The notes under the pieces: model-generated
Database searches by the model: none
Seen by the model: only the letters and a program-made list of their open reading frames with translations
What the model was told of the DNA's origin: nothing
Source: Actinomycetota bacterium
Lineage (GTDB): Bacteria; Actinomycetota; Actinomycetes; Actinomycetales; Microbacteriaceae
Length of the DNA stretch: 64,000 bases
Assembly: GCA_020160915.1 (NCBI GenBank)
Contig: JAIUPK010000002.1
Span: 434,001 to 498,000 of the forward strand
Direction: 5' to 3'
Position numbers and translations under genes: made by a program
Part shown: one piece after another, positions 26,523 to 36,651 of the stretch
Numbering within the stretch: position 1 is the stretch's first letter
Layout of the letters: every line of letters starts with the position of its first letter

Positions 26523-26550
26523 GCGCTGCCGTGGGGCATCAGGCACACAA

Positions 26551-26581
26551 GAGGGGCCGGGATGCTGCATCCCGGCCCCTC
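26551..26581 (-). terminator. Intrinsic terminator of the liv operon
   Basis: GAGGGGCCGGGAT (26551-26563) pairs with ATCCCGGCCCCTC (26569-26581), a thirteen-pair stem with a five-base loop, 19 bases beyond the livF stop on the minus strand. It also blocks plus-strand read-through. Confidence 0.8.
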
Positions 26582-26599
26582 GGTCGTGTCTGAGAGCTG

Positions 26600-27367
26600 T
26601 TACTCCTCGCCCAGTGTGCCCAAGTAGAGCGAGATGACCTTGGGATCGTTCAGGAGCTCGCGGCCCGTGCCGGTGTACGCGTCCTTGCCCTGGTCGAGCA
26701 CGTAGCCGCGGTCGCAGATCTGCAGGCAGCGACGCGCGTTCTGCTCGACCATGATGGTCGTGACGCCCGCCTTGTTGATCTCCTTGACCCGGAGGAACGC
26801 CTCGTCCTGCCGCACCGGCGAGAGGCCCGCCGATGGCTCATCGAGCAGCAACACGTGCGGACCCATCATGAGCGCACGGCTCATGGCGACCATCTGGCGC
26901 TCGCCACCCGACAGCGAGCCGGCCCGCTGGGGCAGGCGCTTCTCGAGCTCGGGGAAGATGTCGACCACGAAGGCGAGCCGCTCCTTGATGCCCTTCGGCT
27001 TCTGGAACAGTCCCATCTCGAGGTTCTCGCGAATGCTCAGCGTGGGGAACACGTTGTTGGTCTGCGGCACGAATCCGACGCCTGCAGTCACCAGCTTGTT
27101 GGGCTTGAGACCGGTGATGTCCTTGCCCTGGAGCAGAACCTCGCCCTCACGCACCTTCACGAGCCCGAAGATCGCCTTGAGCAGCGTCGACTTGCCGGCG
27201 CCGTTCGGGCCGATGATGCCGATCAGCTCGCCCTGGTTGGCGGTCAGGGAGCAACCGTTGAGGATGTTGACGCCGGGCAGGTAGCCCGCCACGACACCCT
27301 TGACCTCGACCACCGGCGTGGGAGCCGTCGCGGTCGCGGTGCGAGCCTCAGGAACTGGGTTCGTCAT
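26600..27367 (-). CDS. livF: Branched-chain amino acid/amide ABC transporter ATPase LivF
   Basis: A 255-residue ATP-binding subunit. Walker A GPNGAGKST near residue 54, the Q-loop GFVPQTNNVFP, signature LSGGERQMVAMSRALM near 154, Walker B HVLLLDEPSAGLSP, then MVEQNARRCLQICDRGYVLDQG, the LivF-type H-loop variant (VEQN). The Ala/Thr-rich first 17 residues are an extension. The start at 27367 overlaps the livG 3' end by 20 bases, so it is coupled to it. Last gene of livHMGF. Confidence 0.92.
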   Translation of the reverse strand: MTNPVPEARTATATAPTPVVEVKGVVAGYLPGVNILNGCSLTANQGELIGIIGPNGAGKSTLLKAIFGLVKVREGEVLLQGKDITGLKPNKLVTAGVGFVPQTNNVFPTLSIRENLEMGLFQKPKGIKERLAFVVDIFPELEKRLPQRAGSLSGGERQMVAMSRALMMGPHVLLLDEPSAGLSPVRQDEAFLRVKEINKAGVTTIMVEQNARRCLQICDRGYVLDQGKDAYTGTGRELLNDPKVISLYLGTLGEE

Positions 27368-28277
27368 CGAGGAGCTCCTTCAGTGCGTGCATGGTCTCTT
27401 CGGCGTGGGGATCGACGCCGAGGTCCTGGTCGTGGTGGCTGCCGAGGTAGGCGTCAATCACTGCAGGGTTGGACATCACGGCGTCGGGCGGGCCCTCGGC
27501 GACGATCTTTCCCTCCGCCATCACGATGACCCAGTCGGCGATGTGACGCACCATCTGCATGTCGTGCTCGACGAACAACACCGTCATTCCCTGCGTCTTC
27601 AGGTCGAGGATGTGATCGAGCAGAGACTGCGTGAGCGCGGGGTTGACGCCTGCCATCGGCTCGTCGAGCATTACCAGCGTCGGGTCGCTCATGAGCGCCC
27701 GAGCCATCTCGAGCAGCTTGCGCTGGCCGCCGGAGAGGCTGGCCGCGTAGTCCTCGGCCTTGGTGTCCAGCTTGAAGCGCCCCAGCAGCTCCATGGCCTT
27801 TGCCTCGTTGGCCTCCTCCTGCTTGCGCCACAGCCAAGGCAGGAGCGCGACGAACATGTTCTCGCCCTTCTGCCCCTTGGCGCCGAGCTTCATGTTGTCG
27901 AGCACACTCAGCAGGTTCAGTGCCTTGGTGAGCTGGAAGGTGCGCACTTGACCCAGTCGGGCCACCCTGAATGACGGGATGCCGGCGAGCGACTTGCCCA
28001 GGAACGTCCATCGACCCGTGTCGGGTTTGTCGAATCCGGTGAGGAGGTTGAAGAACGTGGTCTTGCCCGCCCCGTTGGGCCCGATCAGCGCGGTGATCGC
28101 GTTGCGCGGGATCTCCACGTGCGCCACGTCGACGGCCGTGAGACCGCCGAAACTGCGGGTCACGTGATCGGCGACGATGATGGGGTCGACTTTGGGCACG
28201 CCCGGCTCGATCTCGCCGATGTGAAGGTTGACCGATTTGACCGGGGCGCCCCGGGTCGGCTTGACGTTACTTGACAA
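27348..28277 (-). CDS. livG: Branched-chain amino acid/amide ABC transporter ATPase LivG
   Basis: A 309-residue ATP-binding subunit. Walker A GPNGAGKTTFFNLLTGF near residue 66, the LivG-specific GKSLAGIPSFRVARLGQVRTFQ, signature LSGGQRKLLEMARALM, Walker B LVMLDEPMAGVNP and VEHDMQMV with the H-loop His. It is about 50 residues longer than E. coli LivG, mostly in the N-terminal 35 residues and the C-terminal HHDQDLGVDPHAEETMHALKE tail. Overlaps livM by 11 bases and livF by 20. Confidence 0.92.
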   Translation of the reverse strand: MSSNVKPTRGAPVKSVNLHIGEIEPGVPKVDPIIVADHVTRSFGGLTAVDVAHVEIPRNAITALIGPNGAGKTTFFNLLTGFDKPDTGRWTFLGKSLAGIPSFRVARLGQVRTFQLTKALNLLSVLDNMKLGAKGQKGENMFVALLPWLWRKQEEANEAKAMELLGRFKLDTKAEDYAASLSGGQRKLLEMARALMSDPTLVMLDEPMAGVNPALTQSLLDHILDLKTQGMTVLFVEHDMQMVRHIADWVIVMAEGKIVAEGPPDAVMSNPAVIDAYLGSHHDQDLGVDPHAEETMHALKELLDDEPSS

Positions 28278-29250
28278 AAGCCAGCTCCTTCTTGTTGCCG
28301 AAGATGCCCTGAGGTCTGAATATCACCAGGAGCATGAGCACCACACCCACGATGATGAATCGCGTCTGACCGGCCTGCACGCTCGACATCCCGGGGAACC
28401 AGCCGACGGCCTGAGCGCGGGCAACGAAACCCGACACGGCCGAGAGCAGCACCCAGAAGATCATCGATCCGACGATCGGTCCGAGGATGGTCGCCGCCCC
28501 ACCGAGCAGCAGGATCGTGTAGATGAAGAAGGTCAGCGTCGTCGCGTAGTTCGCAGGCACGACCGCCCGCGGCATGATGAAGATCATGCCGCCGAGGGTT
28601 CCGAACACGCCGCCGATGATGAGCGACTGCATCTTGTAGAAGTAGACGTTCTTGCCGAGGGCGCGCACGGCATCCTCGTCCTCACGGATGCCCTTGATGA
28701 CCCGGCCCCACGGGCTGCGCATGAGCTGCCATGCGAGCAGGCCGCCGAGGATGACCAGAGTCCAGCCTACGACGCGCACCCACAGGTCGTACTCGTTCAT
28801 CGTGAACGGGCCGAAGCCGTACGTTCCCTTCGGGAACGGGTTCAGGGCCGCGAAGCCGCCCTTGTAGGCGCTGAGGCCGTCTGCGGAGCCTGTGACGGCA
28901 TCCAGAGAGTTCGTGGTGAAAATGAGCCTGAGAATCTCGGATGCCGCGATCGTGACGATCGCCAGATAGTCAGCTCTCAGCCGCAGGGTGGGGATACCGA
29001 GGATGAGGGCGAAGATGATCGACCCGCCCACGCCGACGAGCACCGCGCCCCACACCGGGAACCCGAGGGTCAGCGTGGAGATCGCGTAGCCGTAGGCGCC
29101 GATGGCCATGAAGCCCGCCTGACCGAAGTTGAGCAGGCCCGTGTAGCCGAAGTGGATCGCGAGGCCGAGGGCTGCGAGGGCGTAGGCGGCCGTCGTCGGG
29201 CTGATGAGCTCGACGGCGGCATTCTGAATGATCTGCCAGAAATCAACCAT
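28267..29250 (-). CDS. livM: Branched-chain amino acid/amide ABC transporter permease LivM
   Basis: A 327-residue inner-membrane permease with about eight hydrophobic segments. LGLAIHFGYTGLLNFGQAGFMAIGAYGYA is the family N-terminal pattern; the cytoplasmic EAA-like loop SPWGRVIKGIREDEDAVRALGKNVYFYKMQ near residue 190 contacts the ATPases; PQGIFGNKKELAF ends the protein. ATG at 29250, nine bases after the livH stop. Pairs with LivH to form the channel. Confidence 0.92.
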   Translation of the reverse strand: MVDFWQIIQNAAVELISPTTAAYALAALGLAIHFGYTGLLNFGQAGFMAIGAYGYAISTLTLGFPVWGAVLVGVGGSIIFALILGIPTLRLRADYLAIVTIAASEILRLIFTTNSLDAVTGSADGLSAYKGGFAALNPFPKGTYGFGPFTMNEYDLWVRVVGWTLVILGGLLAWQLMRSPWGRVIKGIREDEDAVRALGKNVYFYKMQSLIIGGVFGTLGGMIFIMPRAVVPANYATTLTFFIYTILLLGGAATILGPIVGSMIFWVLLSAVSGFVARAQAVGWFPGMSSVQAGQTRFIIVGVVLMLLVIFRPQGIFGNKKELAFVK

Positions 29251-29259
29251 GTCTGTCTC

Positions 29260-30561
29260 CTAGCCGATTCTCTCTTTGCGGCCCAGGATTCCCTGTGGCC
29301 TGACCAACAGCACGAGGATGAGGATCGCGAGCGCTCCGACGTACTTCATGTCGGAGGGGATCCACAGTGTCGAGATCTCGATGAAGAACCCGACAACGAG
29401 CGAGCCGACGAGTGCGCCGAACGCGGTGCCGAGGCCTCCGAGGGTTACCGCCGCGAAGATCAGCAGCAGGATCTGGAAGCCCATGTCCCACGAGACGCCC
29501 GGACGGTAGAACGCGAACAGGATTCCGCTGAGGCCTGCGAGCGCGCCGCCGATGACCCAGACGATCCGGATGACGCGGTCCACGTCGATACCGCTGGCCG
29601 CCGCGAGACTCGGGTTGTCGCTGACCGCCCGGGTCGCCTTGCCGATGCGCGTGCGCAGCAGGAAGAACGCCACGGCGATGAGCACGACGATGGAGATCGC
29701 CATGCTCAGCAGGTCGAGGGGCGAGAGCGAGATGGCGCCGAACTTGAGGTCGACCCCGTCGGCGCCGGGAAGCTGGCGGGTCGATCCGCCGTAGATGTAC
29801 TGGTAGATGTAGCGCAGCGCCAAGGAGAGACCGATGCTGACGATCATCATCGGGATGAGGCCCACACCCTTGCGGCGCAGGGGCTTCCAGATCGCGGCAT
29901 CCAGACCCCAGCCGAACATTCCGCTGAGCAGCAGGGCCCCGACGAGGGCGATCCACAGCGGCCAGGCGAGATCGACGGCGAGAGTCAAGGTGGCCAGAGC
30001 ACCGAAGGTGACCATCTCCGCGTGGGCGAAGTTGCTGAGGCCGGTCGTGCCGAAGATCAGCGAGAGTCCGATTGCCGCGAGGGCGAGCAGTAGACCGAAG
30101 CTCAGTCCGGTGAAGGCCCGCTGGATGAACTGGTCGAGGAAGCTCGTCGTCTCACGAACCCCCTGCCCGAGGAAGAAGTTGTAGACCTTGTTGTTGACCT
30201 TGTCGATCTCGACATCGACCGAGTTGCCGCCCTCCGCCACGATGATGCCGGTGGGCAGGGTCGACTCGTCGAGAGTGATGTTGTAGGTGCCCTTCTCGGG
30301 CACCCCGATCTTCCACTTGCCGTCGGCGTCGGTCTTCACCTGGGCCGAGTAGCCGTTGCCGGACACCGTGATCAGTACGCCCTTGAGCGGATCACCGTCA
30401 TTGCGCACGAAGCCGCTGAAGCTGAAGTCGTACTTGTCGGTGTTGATCTCATCCGCATGGGCCGCGCCACCTCCCACGAAGGTCAGGGCGGCGATCATGC
30501 CGACGAGCAACAGCATCAGGGCGCGCATCCAGCGCCTGTCAGTCAAACCAGTGACTTCCAC
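29260..30561 (-). CDS. livH: LivH-type ABC permease fused to a secreted Ig-like domain
   Basis: A 433-residue protein. From the GTG at 30561 (GGAGG four bases upstream) the order is: basic N terminus and signal-peptide-like segment with an AHA-D cleavage site near residue 36; residues about 45-130 a carboxypeptidase-regulatory-like beta domain (SGFVRNDGDPLKGVLITVSG, TDADGKWKIGVPEKGTYNITL); then the LivH permease from about residue 150 (GLSFGLLLALAAIGLSLIFGTTGLSNFAHAEM) with about eight membrane segments and the terminal RPQGILGRKERIG. Ordinary LivH is near 290-310 residues, so the first 140 are extra. First gene of livHMGF. Confidence 0.88.
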   Translation of the reverse strand: MEVTGLTDRRWMRALMLLLVGMIAALTFVGGGAAHADEINTDKYDFSFSGFVRNDGDPLKGVLITVSGNGYSAQVKTDADGKWKIGVPEKGTYNITLDESTLPTGIIVAEGGNSVDVEIDKVNNKVYNFFLGQGVRETTSFLDQFIQRAFTGLSFGLLLALAAIGLSLIFGTTGLSNFAHAEMVTFGALATLTLAVDLAWPLWIALVGALLLSGMFGWGLDAAIWKPLRRKGVGLIPMMIVSIGLSLALRYIYQYIYGGSTRQLPGADGVDLKFGAISLSPLDLLSMAISIVVLIAVAFFLLRTRIGKATRAVSDNPSLAAASGIDVDRVIRIVWVIGGALAGLSGILFAFYRPGVSWDMGFQILLLIFAAVTLGGLGTAFGALVGSLVVGFFIEISTLWIPSDMKYVGALAILILVLLVRPQGILGRKERIG

Positions 30562-30641
30562 GGAACCTCCAAGACGGACCAGTCGGAATATGGGTATCCC
30601 GCGGGTTCTGGCGCACCGTCGACGTTGACGATACTTCCTGA

Positions 30642-32234
<1,593 letters not shown>

Positions 32235-32295
32235 TCACTTCCGGGCACGGACCGGGCGCGACGAACTTTCATCTCCGTCCGCGCGCCCCACTCGC

Positions 32296-33828
32296 ATGGC
32301 CTTCATTGCGGTCGCTGCCGCCGTCGCGGCATCCGTTGTGGTGGCCGCTCCCGCGCACGCCGCCGACATCACTGTCACGAGTTCGGCCGACGCCGGGGCA
32401 GGATCCCTGCGTGCGGCGCTGGCTGGCGCTGCGTCAGGCGACCGGATCGTCTTCGACCCGAGCGTGACCTCCATCGTGCTCGAGTCGGCTCTTGCGGTGA
32501 CCGTTGGAGTTCACATCGACGGTCCAGGGGCCGGCCTGCTGACAATATCGCGAGTGGCGGCGGGCAACTTCAACGAGATTCAACTGGTTGGCGCGGCCGG
32601 TGAGGACTACGTTCTCGAGGGTGTGACTCTCGACGGCACAGGCAGCCAAGCGCCCGCGATCTACGCCGACCTCAACACCGATGACGTCACCTTGCGCGAT
32701 GTGGTGGTGAGTAACCAGACCTCCATCATCGGTGGAGCGGCCCTGTACACGTTCCAGACCGATGGCAACTTCCTCTTCGAGGACTGCGTGTTCGAGGGAA
32801 ACGTCAACGTCGGCTTGCTCGCGGGCGCCGAGGGTGGTGCACTCAAGCTCGATGGTGTCGGTGGCGACGTGACGATCCGCAACTCCGCCTTCGTGGGAAA
32901 CACGTCGGGCGCGAGTGCTGGCGCTGCGTGGATCGGTGGGGTCGCCGGTGATCTGGTCATCGAGGACAGCACCTTCCGCGGAAACGTGGCAACTGAGGGC
33001 CCGGGTGGTGCGCTCAGGGTCGAATCGCTGGGCGGTGCGGCGAGCATCACGCGCAGTTCCTTCCTGGACAATGAGGCGGGAACTGACTTCACCTTCGGTG
33101 GCGCGGTATTCGGACAGTTCCCCGAGTTGACCGTGCAGTCGTCGACCTTCGCCGGCAACAGCCTTCCGGGTGGCGGCATCGGCATCAGCATCGGCGGCGG
33201 GGTTCCCGGCCCGGCGCTCATCCAGAATTCGACATTCGACGAAACCGGTGACGACGAGTTCGCTCTCTACTTCAGCGGCGTCGACAGCGGCCAGGTCCCT
33301 CCGACTCTCGACATCCTGAACTCGACCATCGTCGGTCCCGCGGGGCTCTACGTCGAGACCAACGAGGGGGACGTCACCGTAGAGAACACCATCATTCAGG
33401 CGACGAACGGGCGGGCCGTCGCCACTGATACTGGTGCGGCCATTCACGTGAGCTGGAGCATCCTGTCGGGCCTGCTGGATTCGGACATCGCGGACGACGG
33501 CAACAACCGATTCTCCACGGACGCACTGCTCGGTGCACTCGCCGACAACGGCGGGCCGACCCTCACCCGGTTGCCGAATGCCACGAGCCCGGCGATCAAC
33601 GGGGGCGACCCTGCCGTCGTCGGTGCCCCGGAATTCGACCAGCGTGGTGACGGCTTCCCGCGGATCCTGCAGGGTCGCCTTGACGTGGGCGCAGTGGAGA
33701 CTGCGGCTCTTGCCAGCACCGGCGCGACCTGGTCCTGGCCTCTGCCGGTCGCGGGTGGACTGCTCCTGCTGGCCGGAATCGGCGCGGTTGCGCTCGTGCG
33801 CCGCACGAGGCGGGCTCGGGCGATCTAG
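32296..33828 (+). CDS. Secreted beta-helix surface protein with LAxTG sorting signal
   Basis: A 510-residue protein: signal peptide cleaved after AHA (residue about 22), then a long repetitive right-handed beta-helix with polymorphic-membrane-protein-like units (GGALYTF, GGALKLDGVGGDVTIRNSAFVGN, GGALRVESLGGAASITRSSFLDN, NSTIVGP), a RLDVGAVE block, and a C-terminal LASTG (472-476), hydrophobic stretch and RRTRRARAI tail. The last three parts are a sortase substrate signal of the LAxTG (class E) type. No basic residues precede the signal core and no ribosome binding site is seen, so the true start is uncertain. Function unknown; adhesin-like or carbohydrate-active are possible. Confidence 0.75.
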   Translation: MAFIAVAAAVAASVVVAAPAHAADITVTSSADAGAGSLRAALAGAASGDRIVFDPSVTSIVLESALAVTVGVHIDGPGAGLLTISRVAAGNFNEIQLVGAAGEDYVLEGVTLDGTGSQAPAIYADLNTDDVTLRDVVVSNQTSIIGGAALYTFQTDGNFLFEDCVFEGNVNVGLLAGAEGGALKLDGVGGDVTIRNSAFVGNTSGASAGAAWIGGVAGDLVIEDSTFRGNVATEGPGGALRVESLGGAASITRSSFLDNEAGTDFTFGGAVFGQFPELTVQSSTFAGNSLPGGGIGISIGGGVPGPALIQNSTFDETGDDEFALYFSGVDSGQVPPTLDILNSTIVGPAGLYVETNEGDVTVENTIIQATNGRAVATDTGAAIHVSWSILSGLLDSDIADDGNNRFSTDALLGALADNGGPTLTRLPNATSPAINGGDPAVVGAPEFDQRGDGFPRILQGRLDVGAVETAALASTGATWSWPLPVAGGLLLLAGIGAVALVRRTRRARAI

Positions 33829-33872
33829 GGACTTCGAACCCGGCGTCGACGCAGCGCAGCTAGGCCGCGAGC

Positions 33873-34862
33873 TCACACGCCGAAGGTGTCGACCCGTCGT
33901 CCGGTCTCGTGGGACTCGATCACGGCGAGGGCCAGAGCCAATGCCCGACGCCCGGCGGCGGCCGGCACGGGTGGCTCGTGGCCGGCGCGCAGTGCGGTGA
34001 GCAGGGCATCCACGTGCCGGTCGAAGGTGTACTCGAACGTGCGCGCTTCGTCGTTGAAATAGCCGGCCCGCCACACCTTCGCCGTCTCGTCGCCAGCGTG
34101 CTCGATCGTCAGTGAGCGCACCGTGTCGTGGATGACCGCCCGCCCGAGCGTGCCGTTGAGCTCGACCCGTTGCGCGTCCTCGTAGGCGTAGCTCGAGTCG
34201 TAGCTGCCGAGCATCGTGCCGACCGCGCCGTCTGCGAACTCCAGGGCGATGGCCATCGTGCTGAACGCGCCGTAGGTCTTGTTGGTCATCTGGGCGGCGA
34301 CCGAGACGATCGGCCCGCACAGGTACTCGAGCATGTCGAAGCCGTGGCACTGGGTCTCGATGAGGTTGGCGTGCGGGGAGTCGGCCATGTTCGCCTCGCC
34401 GCCGAACCGCCAGGTCGCGAACACCAGCTCGCCGAGCTCACCCGCGTCGACGGCGGCCTTCGCGCGCGCCACCGGCTCCGCGTAGCGGTGGTTGAAGTTG
34501 ATGCCGAAGAAGAGGTTGCGGTCGTCGGCCTCGCGGATGAGCCGGTTGGCCTGGTCGAGTTCGAACACGAGCGGCTTCTCGGCGAGCAACGGAACCCCTG
34601 CCTGAATCACCTGGAGGGTCGGCCCGAAGTGGTGCTCGTTGGGCAGGCAGACGGTGACGAGGTCGGGATGCTCGGCCGCAAGCATCCGCTCAATGTCGGT
34701 GTAGGCCGCCGTGCCGTACTCCGAGGCTCGCGCAGCGGTGCGCGCCTCGTCCCGGCCGACGATGGCGACGAGCTCGGTGTCGGGCCTCCGGGAGAAGATC
34801 CGCGCGTGCTGGCGGGCCCACCCGCCGGTTCCGATGACGGCAACACGCAGCTTCGCGTTCAT
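33873..34862 (-). CDS. Gfo/Idh/MocA family NAD(P)-dependent oxidoreductase
   Basis: A 329-residue two-domain oxidoreductase, usually acting on sugars or inositol. Rossmann motif VAVIGTGGWARQHARIF at residues 8-24, LVTVCLPNEHHFGPTL, the conserved EKP in LLAEKPLVFE, FFGINFNHRYAEPV and HGFDMLEYLCGP, the active-site region with His. Substrate unknown. ATG at 34862 with TACGCT six bases upstream on the minus strand (plus 34869-34874), suggesting leaderless transcription. Convergent with the surface protein gene, divergent from the ABC-F gene. Confidence 0.87.
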   Translation of the reverse strand: MNAKLRVAVIGTGGWARQHARIFSRRPDTELVAIVGRDEARTAARASEYGTAAYTDIERMLAAEHPDLVTVCLPNEHHFGPTLQVIQAGVPLLAEKPLVFELDQANRLIREADDRNLFFGINFNHRYAEPVARAKAAVDAGELGELVFATWRFGGEANMADSPHANLIETQCHGFDMLEYLCGPIVSVAAQMTNKTYGAFSTMAIALEFADGAVGTMLGSYDSSYAYEDAQRVELNGTLGRAVIHDTVRSLTIEHAGDETAKVWRAGYFNDEARTFEYTFDRHVDALLTALRAGHEPPVPAAAGRRALALALAVIESHETGRRVDTFGV

Positions 34863-34951
34863 GCGGCCAGCGTAGTGCGCGGGGGTGCCCAGCGTCGCGG
34901 AAGTTGTATTCTGGTCGGCTGCCCAGATGGGGCGGCTGAGAGATTCGGGCC

Positions 34952-36640
34952 ATGGGCTACATCGACGTCAACGGCGTCACCTACACACTCGCCGACGGAC
35001 GCGTGCTGCTCGACGACGTCTCGTTCCGCGTGGGCGAGGGCACGACCAGCGCACTGATCGGCGCCAATGGTGCGGGCAAGTCGACGCTGTTGCGGTTGCT
35101 GCGTGGCCAGATCAAGGCCGATTCGGGTGCCGTCACTCTCGAGGGTGGCTTGGGAGTGATGGACCAGTTCGTCGGCCACGTGCGTGACGACTCGACGGTG
35201 CGTGACCTGCTCGTCGAGGTGTCACCGACGGCGGTGCGCGAGGCGGCCCGTGCGCTCGACGCGAGCGAGCTCGCGCTCATCGAGACCGACTCCACGGCGA
35301 ACCAGATGGCCTATGCGACGGCGCTCGCGGACTACGCCGACGTCGGTGGCTACGACCAGGAGACGATCTGGGACACCTGCACCGTGGCCGCCCTGGGTAT
35401 CCCCTTCGAGCGCGCGAAGTACCGGGAGGTCAGCACACTCTCGGGTGGCGAGCAGAAGCGGCTCGTGCTCGAGGCTCTTCTTCGCGGGCCCGAACAGGTG
35501 CTCCTGCTCGATGAGCCCGACAACTACCTGGATGTCCCCGGCAAGCGCTGGCTCGAGGAGGCGTTGCGCTCGACACCCAAGACTGTGCTGCTGGTGAGCC
35601 ACGACCGCGAGCTGCTGGCCCGGGCGGCCGACCGCATCATCACGTTGGAGGTGGGAGGCGCAGGCAACACCGCGTGGACGCACGGTGGCAGCTTCGCGAC
35701 CTACCACGAGGCCAGGGGCGACCGGATGGCTCGGCTCGACGAACTGCGTCGGCGCTGGGACGAGCAGCACACGAAACTGAAGACGCTCGTGTACAACCTG
35801 AAGGTGAAGGCGACGGCGATGGACAGCTTCGCCTCGCGCTATCAGGCTGCGTTGACCCGCCTCACGAAGTTCGAGGCCATCGGACCACCCCAGGAGCGAC
35901 CCATCGAGCAGGACCTTCAGATGCGCCTCAGGGGAGCGCGCACGGGCAACCGGGCCGTGGTGTGCGAGCAGCTGGAGCTTGTCGGACTCATGAAGCCCTT
36001 CGACCTGGAGGTCTGGTTCGGCGAGCGCGTTGCCGTGCTGGGGTCGAATGGGTCCGGAAAGTCGCACTTCCTGCGGCTTCTCGCGCTCGGCGGTAGCGAT
36101 CCCGACCCGCGCGCCGGTCACGTCACGAGCGTGGGTGGCACGCTCGCGCCCGTCGAGCACACCGGCCGCGCGAAGCTCGGGGCACGAGTGGTGCCCGGCT
36201 GGTTCGCTCAAGCCCACGAGCATCCGACGCTCCTGGGGCGCACCCTGCTCGACATCCTTCACCGGGGGGACGACAACCGCGCGGGACTCGGACGCGAGGC
36301 CGCGAGTCGCGCGCTCGACCGGTACGGGCTGGTCGAGGCAGCAGAGCAGGTCTTCGAGTCGCTGAGTGGCGGCCAGCAAGCGCGACTTCAGATCCTGCTT
36401 CTCGAACTCAGCGGGGCCACGCTGCTGCTTCTGGATGAACCGACCGACAACCTCGACCTCGTCTCGGCCGAGGCGCTCGAAGAGGCCCTCACCCGGTTCG
36501 AGGGAACGGTTCTGGCGGTCACCCACGATCGCTGGTTTGCTCGCTCGTTCGATCGCTACCTCGTGTTCGGCAGCGACGGCCGCGTCTACGAGTCTGACGA
36601 CCCGGTCTGGGATGAGAGCCGGGTCGTCAGAACTCGGTGA
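34952..36640 (+). CDS. ABC-F family ATPase
   Basis: A 562-residue soluble protein with two ABC domains and no membrane segments, the ABC-F layout (ribosome-associated translation factors or antibiotic protection proteins). Domain one: GANGAGKST near residue 40, LSGGEQKRLVLEALL, LLLDEPDNYLDVP. A linker of about 80 residues (LDELRRRWDEQHTKLKTLVYNLKVKA) follows. Domain two: GSNGSGKSHFLRL, LSGGQQARLQILLLEL, LLLDEPTDNLDL. The usual ABC-F DEPTNHLD is altered in both halves. TATTCT (34907-34912) is a possible -10 with a 35-40 base leader. Confidence 0.86.
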   Translation: MGYIDVNGVTYTLADGRVLLDDVSFRVGEGTTSALIGANGAGKSTLLRLLRGQIKADSGAVTLEGGLGVMDQFVGHVRDDSTVRDLLVEVSPTAVREAARALDASELALIETDSTANQMAYATALADYADVGGYDQETIWDTCTVAALGIPFERAKYREVSTLSGGEQKRLVLEALLRGPEQVLLLDEPDNYLDVPGKRWLEEALRSTPKTVLLVSHDRELLARAADRIITLEVGGAGNTAWTHGGSFATYHEARGDRMARLDELRRRWDEQHTKLKTLVYNLKVKATAMDSFASRYQAALTRLTKFEAIGPPQERPIEQDLQMRLRGARTGNRAVVCEQLELVGLMKPFDLEVWFGERVAVLGSNGSGKSHFLRLLALGGSDPDPRAGHVTSVGGTLAPVEHTGRAKLGARVVPGWFAQAHEHPTLLGRTLLDILHRGDDNRAGLGREAASRALDRYGLVEAAEQVFESLSGGQQARLQILLLELSGATLLLLDEPTDNLDLVSAEALEEALTRFEGTVLAVTHDRWFARSFDRYLVFGSDGRVYESDDPVWDESRVVRTR

Positions 36641-36651
36641 CGGATGCCGCG

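Noticed and set aside
28228-30093. 621-codon open frame on the plus strand opposite livM and livH
   Set aside because: Acidic/Arg/His-rich shadow of two clear permease genes; no ribosome binding site and no family motif.
34929-34951. CTGAGA-containing leader before the ABC-F gene resembling a TPP (THI box) riboswitch
   Set aside because: Only about 35-40 bases lie between the probable transcription start and the ATG, too short for the TPP aptamer, and the other conserved parts are missing.
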